A DNA stretch of 64,000 bases from positions 19,579,538-19,643,537 of the forward strand of contig NC_133778.1 of the NCBI RefSeq assembly GCF_003597395.2. Reading direction: 5' to 3'. Position numbers and translations under genes: made by a program. Positions 24,601-31,205 of this stretch are shown here, piece by piece. Each line of letters begins with the position of its first letter. The first letter of the stretch is position 1. The notes under the pieces were generated by a model, which ran no database searches, was not told where the DNA came from, and worked only from the letters and a program-made list of their open reading frames with translations. This DNA is from Chelonoidis abingdonii. Its lineage: Eukaryota > Chordata > Testudines > Testudinidae.

Positions 24601-27600
24601 AGGGTTTTTTAAAAAGTGTATTCACTATCTGAAACAGAAAATCATTACTGTTTCCCTAAATTAAAGTTAGAGTCACTTGTGAGGCATTGTTATATGCAAA
24701 TTAATCAGGGGAGAAAGGCAGAAGGGGTATATTATTGGCTGACTTACCGCCGATGCCCTATGTGACGTTGCACTCCGTATGCTTTCTGAAAATATGCTTG
24801 GAATGTGAATATAATGTAACTGGAATATACTTCATGCAAAAGTTTTCCTGTAAGGTATCAATACAAAGCTTATAATCTATTGAGTGTGTTCATCCTATTT
24901 GTGTGAATGTATCATTCTTGTATCTGAAGCTAGAAATATGAAGTATTATTCTGAAGTTCTATTGTAATTATGCAGAGTGTGGGCCATTAATGGTGGTTTA
25001 GAATCTGGATGGCTTCCATTGACCAGGACAATTGGTTGTAAATGGCTCTGTTTACTTCTAAGCCTTGTGTTTCTGTGAGTCAGGCCGGAAAGAATGGAGG
25101 CTTCGGGGTCTCACAGGACATGTGACCATGTCACCTGGTACTGGAATCCATCTTAAAACTGGTGCTTTTCCATTTAGAAGGAAGGATGGGAACCCAAAGA
25201 GACAAAAGATTCCCACCTTGTGCCAAAAATATAAAAGAGAGAGTGGAACAGAACAAAGGGGGTTGAAATCATGAGAAAACCCCTAGTTACCACCTGAGCT
25301 AGAATTAACAAGAACTGTACCAGGGGAAAAGATTGGGCCCAGACTAAGGAGAAGTCTAGTCTGTGAAAGAAGCTTATTGGAACATCTCTGCGTCTGAGAT
25401 TTACCCTGTATTTAGTTTCTTCAATGTATTAGGCTTAGACTTGCGTGTTTTGTTTTATTTCGATTGGTAACTTACTTTGTTCTGTCTGTTATTACTTGAA
25501 ACCACTTAAACCCTACTTTTTATACTTAATAAAATCACTTTTGTTTATTAATTAACCCAGAGTAAGTGCTTAATATCTGGGGGAGCAAAAAGCTGTGCAT
25601 CTCGCTTTATCAGTGTTACAGAGGGCAGATAATTTATGAGTTTACCGTGCATAAGCTTTATACAGCTAAGCAGTTTTTGGTTAAAGTCTTCAGCTTTGGG
25701 GGCGTGGACCAGACCTGGGTCTGTGTTGCAGCAGACCATCGTGTCTGACTCAACAAGGCAGGGTTCTAAGCCCCAAGCTGGCAGTGAAAAACAGGCTCAG
25801 TGGTAGTTTCAGCACATCAGGTAACAGTCCCAAGGGGGTCTCTGTGATCGAACCTGTCACAGTGGCGTAGTCGACCAGGATCTGTGCACAGTTGATTGCT
25901 TTGAGACACTGGTAGTGATTTTAAGTGAATCTTAAGTGTGCGGCTGGAGAACAGACAAAGTGACTATTGGTTTGTTATTTTCTGTTTGCTTATTTCAGGT
26001 AAGCGAAATAGGGACAGAAAAGTAAGCAAATAAATAAGAGCAAAGATGAGAAGAAGCTAGAACTATGCAGGCTGCAAATTGCCCAGGAAGGCTGAACACT
26101 GGGCGCTGGGAAAGTCCCTGTTAACTAAGAAGCCCCTGAGCTAAGGGGATTTCAGTTTCAGTGAACTGCAGTGAGGTGTGGCCCAACCTCTGGGTCTGTG
26201 CTGAAGCTGACTGGAGTGTCTAATTCAGCAAGACGGGAGCGGAGGGATGCCTGTTTTGGCAGGAGGGTTGTCCTCTGTGGTATCCCAGCTCAGCGAGCAA
26301 ATGGAAATTGATGCGCAATTTGCCCAGGAAAAGGCTGTCATGAAGGCAGAAGCAGCCAAACAAAGGGCTGCACACCAGCAAGCACTGGACTTAAAACACA
26401 AAAAGACTGAAGCACAGGAAGATGCTCAGAAGGAGAAGAAAAGAGAATTGGGTAGCAAATGTCCTGTCCAAAAAAATGGAATTTTACATACACTACCTCC
26501 GCCATGGACAATGTCGCTGGCAGTAAGTTCAAGAGGAAGGTGTGACATTGCACTCCATATACTTTCTGAAAATATGCTTGGAATGTGAATATAATGTAAC
26601 TGGAATATGCTTCATGCAAAAGGTCTCTATAAACTTTGTAATGATACCTTACAAATCTACTGAGTGTGTTCACAATTCCCAACATTCAGCAAAAGTGGCT
26701 CACAGGGTAGCAGTAGAGAGATAAGGAGGAAAGAGTAAGCAGTAAAGGGGAGAAAGAAGAATGGGAGCATTGAGGACTGTTCCCACTGTGGCCTGGTCCA
26801 CACTACGCGTTTAAATCGATATTAGCAGCGTTAAACCGATTTAACGCTGCACCCGTCCACACTACAAGGCCCTTTACATCGATATAAAGGGCTCTTTCAA
26901 CCGGTTTCTGTACTCCTCTCCAACGAGAGGAGTAGCGCTGAAATCAGTATTACCATATCGGATTACGGTTGGTGTGGCTGCAAATCGACGGTATTGGCTT
27001 CCGGGCGGTATCCCACAGTGCACCATTGTGACTGTTTTGGACAGCAATCCGAACTCGGATGCACTGGCCAGGTAAACAGGAAAAGCCCCGCGAACTTCTG
27101 AATTTCATTTCCTGTTTGCCCAGCGTGGAGCTCTGATCAGCGCGGGTGGCGATGCAGTCCCAAATCCAAAAAGAGCTCTAGCATGGAACGAAAGGGAGAT
27201 ACTAGACCTAATCGCTGTATGGGGAGACAACTCTGTTCTATCAGAGCTCCGTTAAGAAGACGAATGACAAATTTGAAAAAATCTCCAGGCTATGATAGAC
27301 AGAAGCCACAGCCAGTGCTGTGTGACAAGAGTCAACGGAAAGCCAAGAATCAACGGACACTCATGAGGAGGGAGGACTATGAGGACTCCATATCCACAGT
27401 ACCCACAGTCTCCGAAAAGCATTTGCATTCTTGGCTGAGCTCCCAATGTGTAGGGTCAAACACATTGTCCGGGTGTTTCAGTATATGTCATCAATTACCC
27501 CCCTTGCCCCGTGAAAAAAAGGGAAAAAATAATATTCTTGACTTTTTATATGTCACCCTATGTCTACCGCATGCTGTGGTAGACGCCGGTGCTGCGGCAA

Positions 27601-30600
27601 TGAATAGCAGCATCTCTCCCTCCCCTCCCCGTGTGCAGATGTACAATATGACTGCTATCCGTCGTCATCGTCCCCGTAGTGCTCCTGGCTGGCCTCAGGT
27701 TAGGTCAGCCGGGGGCGCCTGGGTAAAATAGAAGACTCCCGGTCATTCCGGTAGTATGTACAGCACGGCTGGTACCGTCCTCATCATAGCAACGGGGGCT
27801 GAGTTTCCATCAGCACCCCTCACACCCGCTTCATGTCTAAAGAAAGACTTCTGTAACTGATATCATGAGCGGGATGCTGGGCTCCTCCCCGCACCATTTA
27901 TGCCTGCCTGGACTATCATAGCAGCTGGAGGCTGCTCCTCATTTTATTTCATTAAAAAGTCAGTGTTTCTTTTCCTGCATCTTATTACTTCATCACACAA
28001 TGGGGGACACTGCACGGTAGCCAGAAAGGCTGGGAGAGGAATCATGAGTGGAGTTGTGTTGCAGGGGACCCTCCGTGAATGGCATGTAGTCATCATTTTG
28101 AGTATCTGACCGGAGCAGCTTGATCTCTGGTTCTCTGACAATCATTGGTGTCTCTAGTTACACTGCCATTCAGGCAGGACTGACTCTATTAGATAACCAT
28201 AAGAGAGGGATTTGATCGGGTCATTCCTTTTGTTTTGCGCCCCAGCTGACCAGCTAGGAGCCGAGCACCTATGACAGCAGCAGACGGTACAGAACGAGTG
28301 ATAACTGTCATCTCATCGTCAATTTACAATGGCATAGCAGACGGTACAGAACTACTGGTAACCATCTCTACTACCTTGCAATGGCAAATGAATGCTGCTG
28401 TGTAGCACTGCAGTATCACCTCTGTCAGCGGCATCCAGTACACATACGGTGACAGTGACAAAAGGCAAAACGGGCTCCGTGGTTGCCATGCTATGGCATC
28501 TGCCAGAGCAATCCAGTGAAAAAGAGCACGAAATGATTGTCTGCCGTTGCTTTCACGGAGGAAGGAATGAGTGACGACATTTACCCAGAATCACCCGCGA
28601 CACTGTTTTTGCACCATCATGCATTGGGATCTCAACCCAGAATTCCAATGGGCAGGGGAGACTGCGAGAACTGTGGGATAGCTACGGGATAGCTACCCAC
28701 AGTGCAACGCTCCGGAAATCGACACTAGCCTCGGTACATGGACGCACACCGCCGAACTAATGTGCTTAGTGTGGCCGTGTGCACTTGACTTTATACAATC
28801 TGTTTTACAAAACCGGTTTATGTAGAATCGGAATAATCCCGTAGTGTAGACATACCCTGTGGGATGGTCTTCTATACAGTTTGAGAATATGATGGAAGCA
28901 CATTAGATTTTTATGAATTAAAGTCAGTAATGGCTTAACTCAGGATCTGGAGACCTGAGCAGAGGCAACTAAGAACTAAGAGAATAAACTGAGAATAAAC
29001 CACTCTGAGAAGTATCATCTTGTTCCCAGAGTCTGAAATATTTTTATATAGAAACGCTAAACCACTTCAGGACATTGTCCTTAACATTGTTCCTCTTTTG
29101 TGAGCTCAGCAGGTATGTGGTTTTATATGTACTTACCATCTGTGTACTGGAATCCCCTAGTGACTGTAGTTCATAGAGAGGCTGACCATTCTGGTCTACC
29201 AGATGGAACTCTTCTGTGGAAAGAGGTTGAGCCTGGGATAGCTGCACCGGTGTATTCGATGACACAGATGAATTGTCTGAAACATGCACTGTGATGGGCA
29301 AGACTGCTGGAGAGTCATTCTGTTCAAATGATGGATCCCTGGAATCCATGCAGGTTAGATGCTTTTACAGGGAAAAACAGTGAAATATACTTTAATCTTA
29401 GTATCAACTTGTTATTTCTATTTTAAATAATAATTTAAATATATTTTATACATTACTTGCTACGTTTCATTCTCATAGGAACTCCCCCCCCCCAAGTGTC
29501 CAAGTGTCTATTGACTAGTGATTTTATTTTTTGTTCCTGCTTCCATGATGAAAATATTATTTTCTGCCTCCTAAAATAATCAACCTCTGCTAGGGTGAAG
29601 CAAAACCACTTGTACCCAAGACTTGCTTCCAAAAATAGTTACATTTCAAAATAACATGCTTGGGTCCACCCAGAAGACTTAAAACCAAGTAGGAGGGCAA
29701 AGGTTTAAAAGGAAGGGGGGAGGGGAAAATGATATAATAATATAATTTTTTAAATCTCTATAAATTTTTTCATTCAAATTTCTTAAAAATCTGTAAATAT
29801 GCTACTTGAGTCTCAAATCAATACTTTTTCATTCTTGGTTGTCAATAGAACCACAACATAGAAATTGACACAGTATCTTTGTCAAATTTTTTATACAGAT
29901 ATGAAGCATGGAGGCAGTACGAAAAGATAATACAATGCATAAGCTCCATACGGCAAGACTGAGAATCAATGGGCTATGTAAACATCTCACCAAGCCTGTC
30001 AAACTTGATCTAGGGTTATAGCGCATTCCATTTTTGTTTGGCAGCTACCAGCTGAAGCTAGGAAGCTTCTGCACTATTAGCAATCTGGGTACACTCAGAA
30101 ACAATACTAGACTGAAGGAAAAATATGTATAAGAACGCCAAAGTAGACAGCTTTCTTGTAAGAAACCCATATGATGGGGTGTTTTAATGTCATCTGAACA
30201 ACCTAAAAAGAAGAGTGGAATTTGCTTAACTTCTTCCAGAAATCACACATTCATTATTTTCTGAACCTTTATGACCTAATCACTAGTACAACAGAAAGTT
30301 TGTTAATGATGAATTCTAATAACTGGAAAAATGTTTCTAAGTTCTATATGCAGGTCAGAAACTGGCCACATAGCATGAAAAATCTAGTACCCATTGTTGT
30401 ACTTTCAGTAGACAAAAGATTTGTGGCTTGGGGCCTATAAATAAATTAGAGTAACAGCAATGAATGCATGGAACTATTTGTTTTAAGAGACATCGTATGG
30501 TACAGGGTACATGACCACATTGCCAAAAGAATTATTTTAAATTGTAGAATTAACTAAGAAACACATATGTATGTTGTCTGGATTAAAGACATTTTGATTA

Positions 30601-31194
30601 GAAATAGATAACTACAGCCAAAATTCTCGTACCTCAGTACCTAAAGTTAGACTCCTACATCAAAATGTGCACAAATATATGCAGCCTGATGTTCCTAAGC
30701 GCTGAATACCTGAAGCTCTCACTTATTTCAATGGGTATTTCCTTCAGTGAAAGAAAATCTTTCAATAATTTTTAAAATTAAAAAAATTCATACAAATACA
30801 CCCATTGAAAGAAACAAAGTGTTTTTATGTGATTTTCTAGCTTTGCTATCAGAATGCAAACTGATGAGAATCACGCCAGATATTCACTCATTCCAAATTA
30901 ATCTGTATTAGAAATCAATGTAAAGACAGTAGCATATGTTGTGTAAAGCCATTGTGAAATAATGAGAGAAAAACAGATTGCTTATTGATGTGCAGGGTAA
31001 ACAGATTATTATGTTGTAGACTCTTCACAGAGGATGGAAAGAAACCAGCTTCAAACACAGTCATGTCCCAACTAATCTCTCACCTGAAACACTTGGTCAT
31101 CTGTTTCTGACTCTCCTGTACTATAACAGTTGACTACCAGTAAGTCATTAGATGTTTCCACGCTGACGTCATGGTCAACTCCATTTTCTTCCAT
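585..31194 (-). CDS. CARF: Calcium-responsive transcription factor CARF, 5' eleven coding exons (partial gene)
   Basis: CARF (ALS2CR8) is a nuclear activator that binds the calcium-response element CaRE1, for example in the BDNF gene of neurons. That role is family knowledge. Seen here are eleven minus-strand exons: 31194-31084, 29361-29137, 24060-23940, 20484-20355, 18500-18416, 11986-11797, 9071-8951, 8349-8206, 5434-5204, 2641-2479 and 660-585. All have AG acceptors and GT donors and all phases match, giving 1597 nt (532 codons plus one base). Recognisable stretches include [53 protein letters not shown] and [20 protein letters not shown]. The central ALS2CR8-family domain (about residues 215-510) is well conserved. 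Human CARF has about 725 residues, so roughly 190 C-terminal residues (the activation region) are coded left of position 1. The start codon has G at -3 and +4. The gene lies head-to-head with WDR12, as in human. Confidence 0.95.
661..2478. other. CARF intron 10, with a MIR-like SINE near 2020-2180
   Basis: Mostly AT-rich unique sequence. A short (AAAT)n run sits near 1420-1440. The segment around 2020-2180 carries the hallmark CCCCATTTTACAGATAGAGA followed by a CCAAGGCAACACAG-like stretch and AGAGCCAGGATTGAAACTCA, which marks a plus-oriented MIR SINE. Confidence 0.6.
2020..2190 (+). repeat. MIR-like SINE
   Basis: Contains the MIR core words: ATCCCCATTTTACAGATAGA, TGACTTCCCCAAGGCAACAC and AGAGCCAGGATTGAAACTCA. 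Diverged, as expected for an old amniote SINE. The boundaries are approximate. Confidence 0.7.
2479..2641 (-). CDS. CARF: CARF coding exon 10 (residues 453-507)
   Basis: Acceptor ACAG before 2641, donor GTATTA at 2478. It codes [20 protein letters not shown], then [20 protein letters not shown] and a tail ending in ESIPAT. This is the end of the conserved domain. Length is 163 nt. Confidence 0.95.
2986..5040 (-). mobile_element. CR1 non-LTR retrotransposon, minus orientation, 5'-truncated and degenerate
   Basis: Read on the minus strand this is CR1 ORF2 to the 3' end. Positions 5032-4808 translate to an endonuclease-region segment with [18 protein letters not shown] and [20 protein letters not shown]. 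Reverse-transcriptase remnants follow through about 3700 (YKFAD near 3810). The typical CR1 tail, in reverse, starts at 2986 (ATTCATAGACTCTAGGACTA and AAGGGACCTCGAGAGGTCAT). Frameshifts and stops show it is dead. It lies in the CARF intron between the exons at 2641 and 5204. A 202-codon plus-strand ORF at 3905-4513 is only its antisense. Confidence 0.88.
5204..5434 (-). CDS. CARF: CARF coding exon 9 (residues 376-453)
   Basis: Acceptor CAG before 5434, donor GTATAG at 5203. It codes [18 protein letters not shown], a Pro/Ser/Glu-rich variable stretch, then [14 protein letters not shown] and [20 protein letters not shown]. Length is 231 nt. Confidence 0.94.
6285..6440 (+). repeat. MIR-like SINE
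   Basis: Matches the middle of MIR in order: a TTGAGCAAATAATTGAACCT-type segment, TATGCTTCAGTTTCCCAGTC and ATAACAATAG, then GCAGGGATGCATGAGGCTTA. Approximate ends. Confidence 0.6.
6948..7344 (+). repeat. Local direct duplication, copy 1 (segments A + spacer + B)
   Basis: Segment A is 6948-7069 (starts CAGACATTTTGCCATTGCAT, ends CCTTCTATGTT). A 196-bp spacer follows, then segment B at 7266-7344 (TTTGTAGGGGGGAAACCC to GTCTATTCACA). Both A and B recur in the next entry at close to full identity. Confidence 0.93.
7343..7542 (+). repeat. Local direct duplication, copy 2 (segments A' + B', spacer deleted)
   Basis: A' (7343-7465) differs from A by a few substitutions and a one-base shift. B' (7464-7542) looks identical to B. 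The copy abuts copy 1 directly and lacks the 196-bp spacer 7070-7265, joined at a TT shared by the two segment ends. Confidence 0.93.
8206..8349 (-). CDS. CARF: CARF coding exon 8 (residues 328-376)
   Basis: Acceptor AAG before 8349, donor GTGAAA at 8205. It codes [38 protein letters not shown] and IDAGGVLR, with very few differences from human. Length is 144 nt. Confidence 0.95.
8951..9071 (-). CDS. CARF: CARF coding exon 7 (residues 288-328)
   Basis: Acceptor GCAG before 9071, donor GTAAGC at 8950. It codes [18 protein letters not shown], a short variable link, then [11 protein letters not shown]. The conserved Cys residues (MEC, SCQ, ATCP) suggest a structural or zinc-binding fold within the DNA-binding region; that reading is inference. 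Confidence 0.93.
9072..11796. other. CARF intron 6
   Basis: Contains the mariner-type MITE at 9316-9504, then MIR-like debris in reverse near 9530-9780 (CATTTCACAGGGGTAAAAAT). The remainder (9800-11790) is AT-rich unique sequence in which I see no gene or RNA. Confidence 0.6.
9316..9504 (+). mobile_element. Tc1/mariner-type MITE, copy 1
   Basis: It is 189 bp flanked by TA dinucleotides (9314-9315 and 9505-9506). The terminal inverted repeats are CACCTCTATCCCGATA and TATCGGGGTAGAGATG. Internal words are GTCCTCGGGAGCC, CCCCAGAGCACTG and repeated GTTATAT. It shares its sequence with 24172-24357 in inverse orientation. No coding capacity. Confidence 0.88.
11797..11986 (-). CDS. CARF: CARF coding exon 6 (residues 225-288)
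   Basis: Acceptor GCAG before 11986, donor GTAATT at 11796. It codes [20 protein letters not shown], then [20 protein letters not shown] and [17 protein letters not shown]. Nearly identical to human; this is the start of the strongly conserved ALS2CR8-family domain. Confidence 0.96.
13357..13447. repeat. Short palindromic MITE-like element
   Basis: Terminal inverted repeat TTGAGCCAAATTCA / TGAATTTGGCCCAA (one mismatch) around a core containing CTCCACTGACGACAATGGAG, itself palindromic. Length is 91 bp. This hallmark is common in reptile introns. Confidence 0.65.
18045..18165. repeat. Palindromic MITE-like element
   Basis: Left end AGGGTCTGATCCTGCAA mirrors right end GAAGGCTTGGGCCCC imperfectly. 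The core has CCCATTGAATTCAATTCC and ACTACTCATGAAAGTAAAG. Same family style as 40866-41000. Confidence 0.55.
18416..18500 (-). CDS. CARF: CARF coding exon 5 (residues 196-224)
   Basis: Acceptor CAG just before 18500, donor GTGGGC at 18415. It codes [20 protein letters not shown] then ARRLRNCE, matching the human [20 protein letters not shown] segment. Length is 85 nt. Confidence 0.92.
18501..20354. other. CARF intron 4
   Basis: AT-rich unique sequence. Near its CARF-acceptor end, about 20005-20094 is a palindromic element with CATTTACACCAGTATTAATC and a mirrored TGTACACCAATATGAAATCA. No other feature seen. Confidence 0.55.
20005..20094. repeat. Palindromic MITE-like element
   Basis: The two halves are imperfect inverted copies around a centre near 20050. 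Words are TCATTTACACCAGTATTAAT and, mirrored, AATGTACACCAATATGAAAT. Confidence 0.55.
20355..20484 (-). CDS. CARF: CARF coding exon 4 (residues 153-196)
   Basis: Acceptor AG at 20486-20485, donor GTAGGT at 20354. It codes [14 protein letters not shown] through [20 protein letters not shown]. Similarity to human is weaker than in flanking exons, but ILHPQ and KK are kept. Length is 130 nt; it enters in phase 1 and exits in phase 2. Confidence 0.88.
21860..22075 (+). repeat. tRNA-derived or MIR-like SINE
   Basis: Reads in order: GACTAGCGGTTCAGGCATCA, CACTGGGCAAGTCATTTGCC, TGCAAAATGGGGATAATAGC, then AAATGCTTTGAGATCAACTG and ATGAAAAGTCCCATAGTATT. This is the layout of turtle and amniote tRNA-headed SINEs with a box-A/B-derived head. 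Confidence 0.7.
22597..22798. mobile_element. TIR element with TA target duplication
   Basis: It is 202 bp with ends GGGTGACCAGA and TCTGGTCACCC as a perfect inverted pair, flanked by TA at 22595-22596 and 22799-22800. The interior has G- and A-rich runs and no protein. Tc1/mariner-like by its TA duplication. Confidence 0.82.
23004..23812. mobile_element. Composite TIR element with GC-rich cargo
   Basis: The ends CCGTATATACTCGTTCATAA and, at the right, TATGCTCAAGTATATACGG are inverted copies, with TA on both outer sides (23002-23003 and 23813-23814). A second internal pair, CGGCTTATGAACAAGTATAG near 23071 and GGCTTATAAATGAACCAATC near 23774, sits just inside. Length is 809 bp. The core is very GC-rich and includes GCTAAAGTTTGCTGACCC, a word typical of a different reptile repeat, so it is probably composite. 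The long ORFs here lack homology I recognise. Confidence 0.75.
23940..24060 (-). CDS. CARF: CARF coding exon 3 (residues 113-153)
   Basis: Acceptor AG at 24062-24061, donor GTGAGT at 23939. It codes [20 protein letters not shown] followed by [20 protein letters not shown]. Human has the same [12 protein letters not shown] core. Length is 121 nt and it exits in phase 1. Confidence 0.93.
24172..24357 (-). mobile_element. Tc1/mariner-type MITE, copy 2 (inverted relative to copy 1)
   Basis: It is 186 bp flanked by TA (24170-24171 and 24358-24359). The ends are CACCGCTATCTTGATATAAC and GTTATATTGAGGTAGAGGTG. Internal words match the reverse complement of 9316-9504, for example GGCTCCCAAGGACA and TCACCTATAAAGCAGTAAGA. 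Confidence 0.88.
24761..25861 (+). repeat. 5' LTR of the retrovirus-like element
   Basis: Begins TGTGACGTTGCACTCC and ends CCTGTCACA, so the outer six bases TGTGAC/GTCACA are an inverted pair with TG...CA ends. It carries a TATAAAA at 25230-25236 and an AATAAA at 25528-25533, in the expected order for U3, R and U5. Confidence 0.83.
25863..25880 (+). other. Primer-binding-site-like sequence
   Basis: TGGCGTAGTCGACCAGGA begins one base after the LTR end. It starts with TGG, as required to pair with a tRNA 3' CCA end. The tRNA was not identified. Confidence 0.5.
26247..26588 (+). pseudogene. Short internal ORF of the retrovirus-like element (gag-region remnant?)
   Basis: A 113-codon ORF. Residues about 20-68 are Ala/Gln/Lys/Glu-rich and likely coiled coil. 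The end of the ORF runs into the 3' LTR copy. No Gag capsid or zinc-knuckle motif seen. Placing it as gag-region debris rests on position only. Confidence 0.35.
26541..26672 (+). repeat. Truncated 3' LTR
   Basis: Starts TGTGACATTGCACTCCATAT and follows 24761 onward for about 130 bp (shared AAATATGCTTGGAATGTGAA and TAATGTAACTGGAATAT). It then breaks off after GAGTGTGTTCA into unrelated sequence. Confidence 0.9.
26791..28858 (+). mobile_element. PIF/Harbinger-type DNA transposon remnant (about 2.07 kb)
   Basis: The left end GGTCCACACTACGCG and right end CGTAGTGTAGACATACCC are partly inverted copies. The interior contains a broken Myb/SANT-like reading frame (27172-27265), the type of DNA-binding protein carried by Harbinger elements. 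Near the right end GGGATAGCTACGGGATAGCT is a short tandem. The target duplication could not be fixed. No transposase is evident. Confidence 0.62.
27172..27265 (+). pseudogene. Broken Myb/SANT-like DNA-binding domain fragment
   Basis: In the frame starting at 27172 the sequence reads [20 protein letters not shown] then SVLSELR and a stop. The W...E..LL.L...WG pattern is the first helix region of Myb/SANT-like (MADF-related) proteins associated with Harbinger elements. A stop replaces the following codons and frameshifts come after. Confidence 0.65.
29137..29361 (-). CDS. CARF: CARF coding exon 2 (residues 38-112)
   Basis: Acceptor AG at 29363-29362, donor GTAAGT at 29136. It codes [20 protein letters not shown] through [20 protein letters not shown] and ends in STQM. 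The exon is 225 nt, phase 0 on both sides, and closely matches the human N-terminal region. Confidence 0.93.
29362..31083. other. CARF intron 1 (between first and second coding exons)
   Basis: AT-rich; a poly-C run lies near 29485. About 30615-30740 resembles an old palindromic repeat. No further feature recognised. Confidence 0.5.
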
Positions 31195-31205
31195 TACAGG
31201 GCAGC
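31084..31205 (-). CDS. CARF: CARF first coding exon (start codon at 31194)
   Basis: The acceptor AG is at 31207-31206 and the donor GTGAGA starts at 31083. ATG at 31194-31192 opens 37 codons ending in TDDQVFQ. The human protein start aligns with the internal [10 protein letters not shown], so this start adds about 11 residues. The 11 nt upstream of the ATG are 5' UTR. No in-frame stop separates the ATG from the acceptor, so an upstream start in a missing 5' exon is possible but not needed. Confidence 0.85.
31164..31171. promoter_or_regulatory. Consensus CRE inside the first coding exon of CARF
   Basis: TGACGTCA, the full palindromic CREB/ATF site. It falls on coding sequence (residues H-D-V), so it may be chance. 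Confidence 0.3.

Larger units (their letters stand above)
24761..26672 (+). mobile_element. Endogenous retrovirus-like element, deleted internally, 3' LTR truncated
   Basis: A 1101-bp LTR (24761-25861) is followed by a primer-binding-site-like TGGCGTAGTCG at 25863. About 680 bp of internal DNA follows, including a short Ala/Gln/Lys/Glu-rich coiled-coil-like ORF (26247-26588). Then comes a second, partial LTR copy (26541-26672) in the same direction. No protease, polymerase or envelope is left. The orientation is antisense to CARF. It is an old, inactive copy. Confidence 0.82.
24061..29136. other. CARF intron 2, rich in mobile elements
   Basis: Holds the second mariner-type MITE (24172-24357), an antisense retrovirus-like element (24761-26672) and a Harbinger-type element (about 26791-28858). 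Little unique sequence remains. No CARF exon seen here. Confidence 0.75.

Noticed and set aside
27183..27731. 182-codon plus-strand ORF inside the Harbinger-type element
   Set aside because: Out of frame with the Myb/SANT-like fragment. The meaningful frame is the one starting at 27172.
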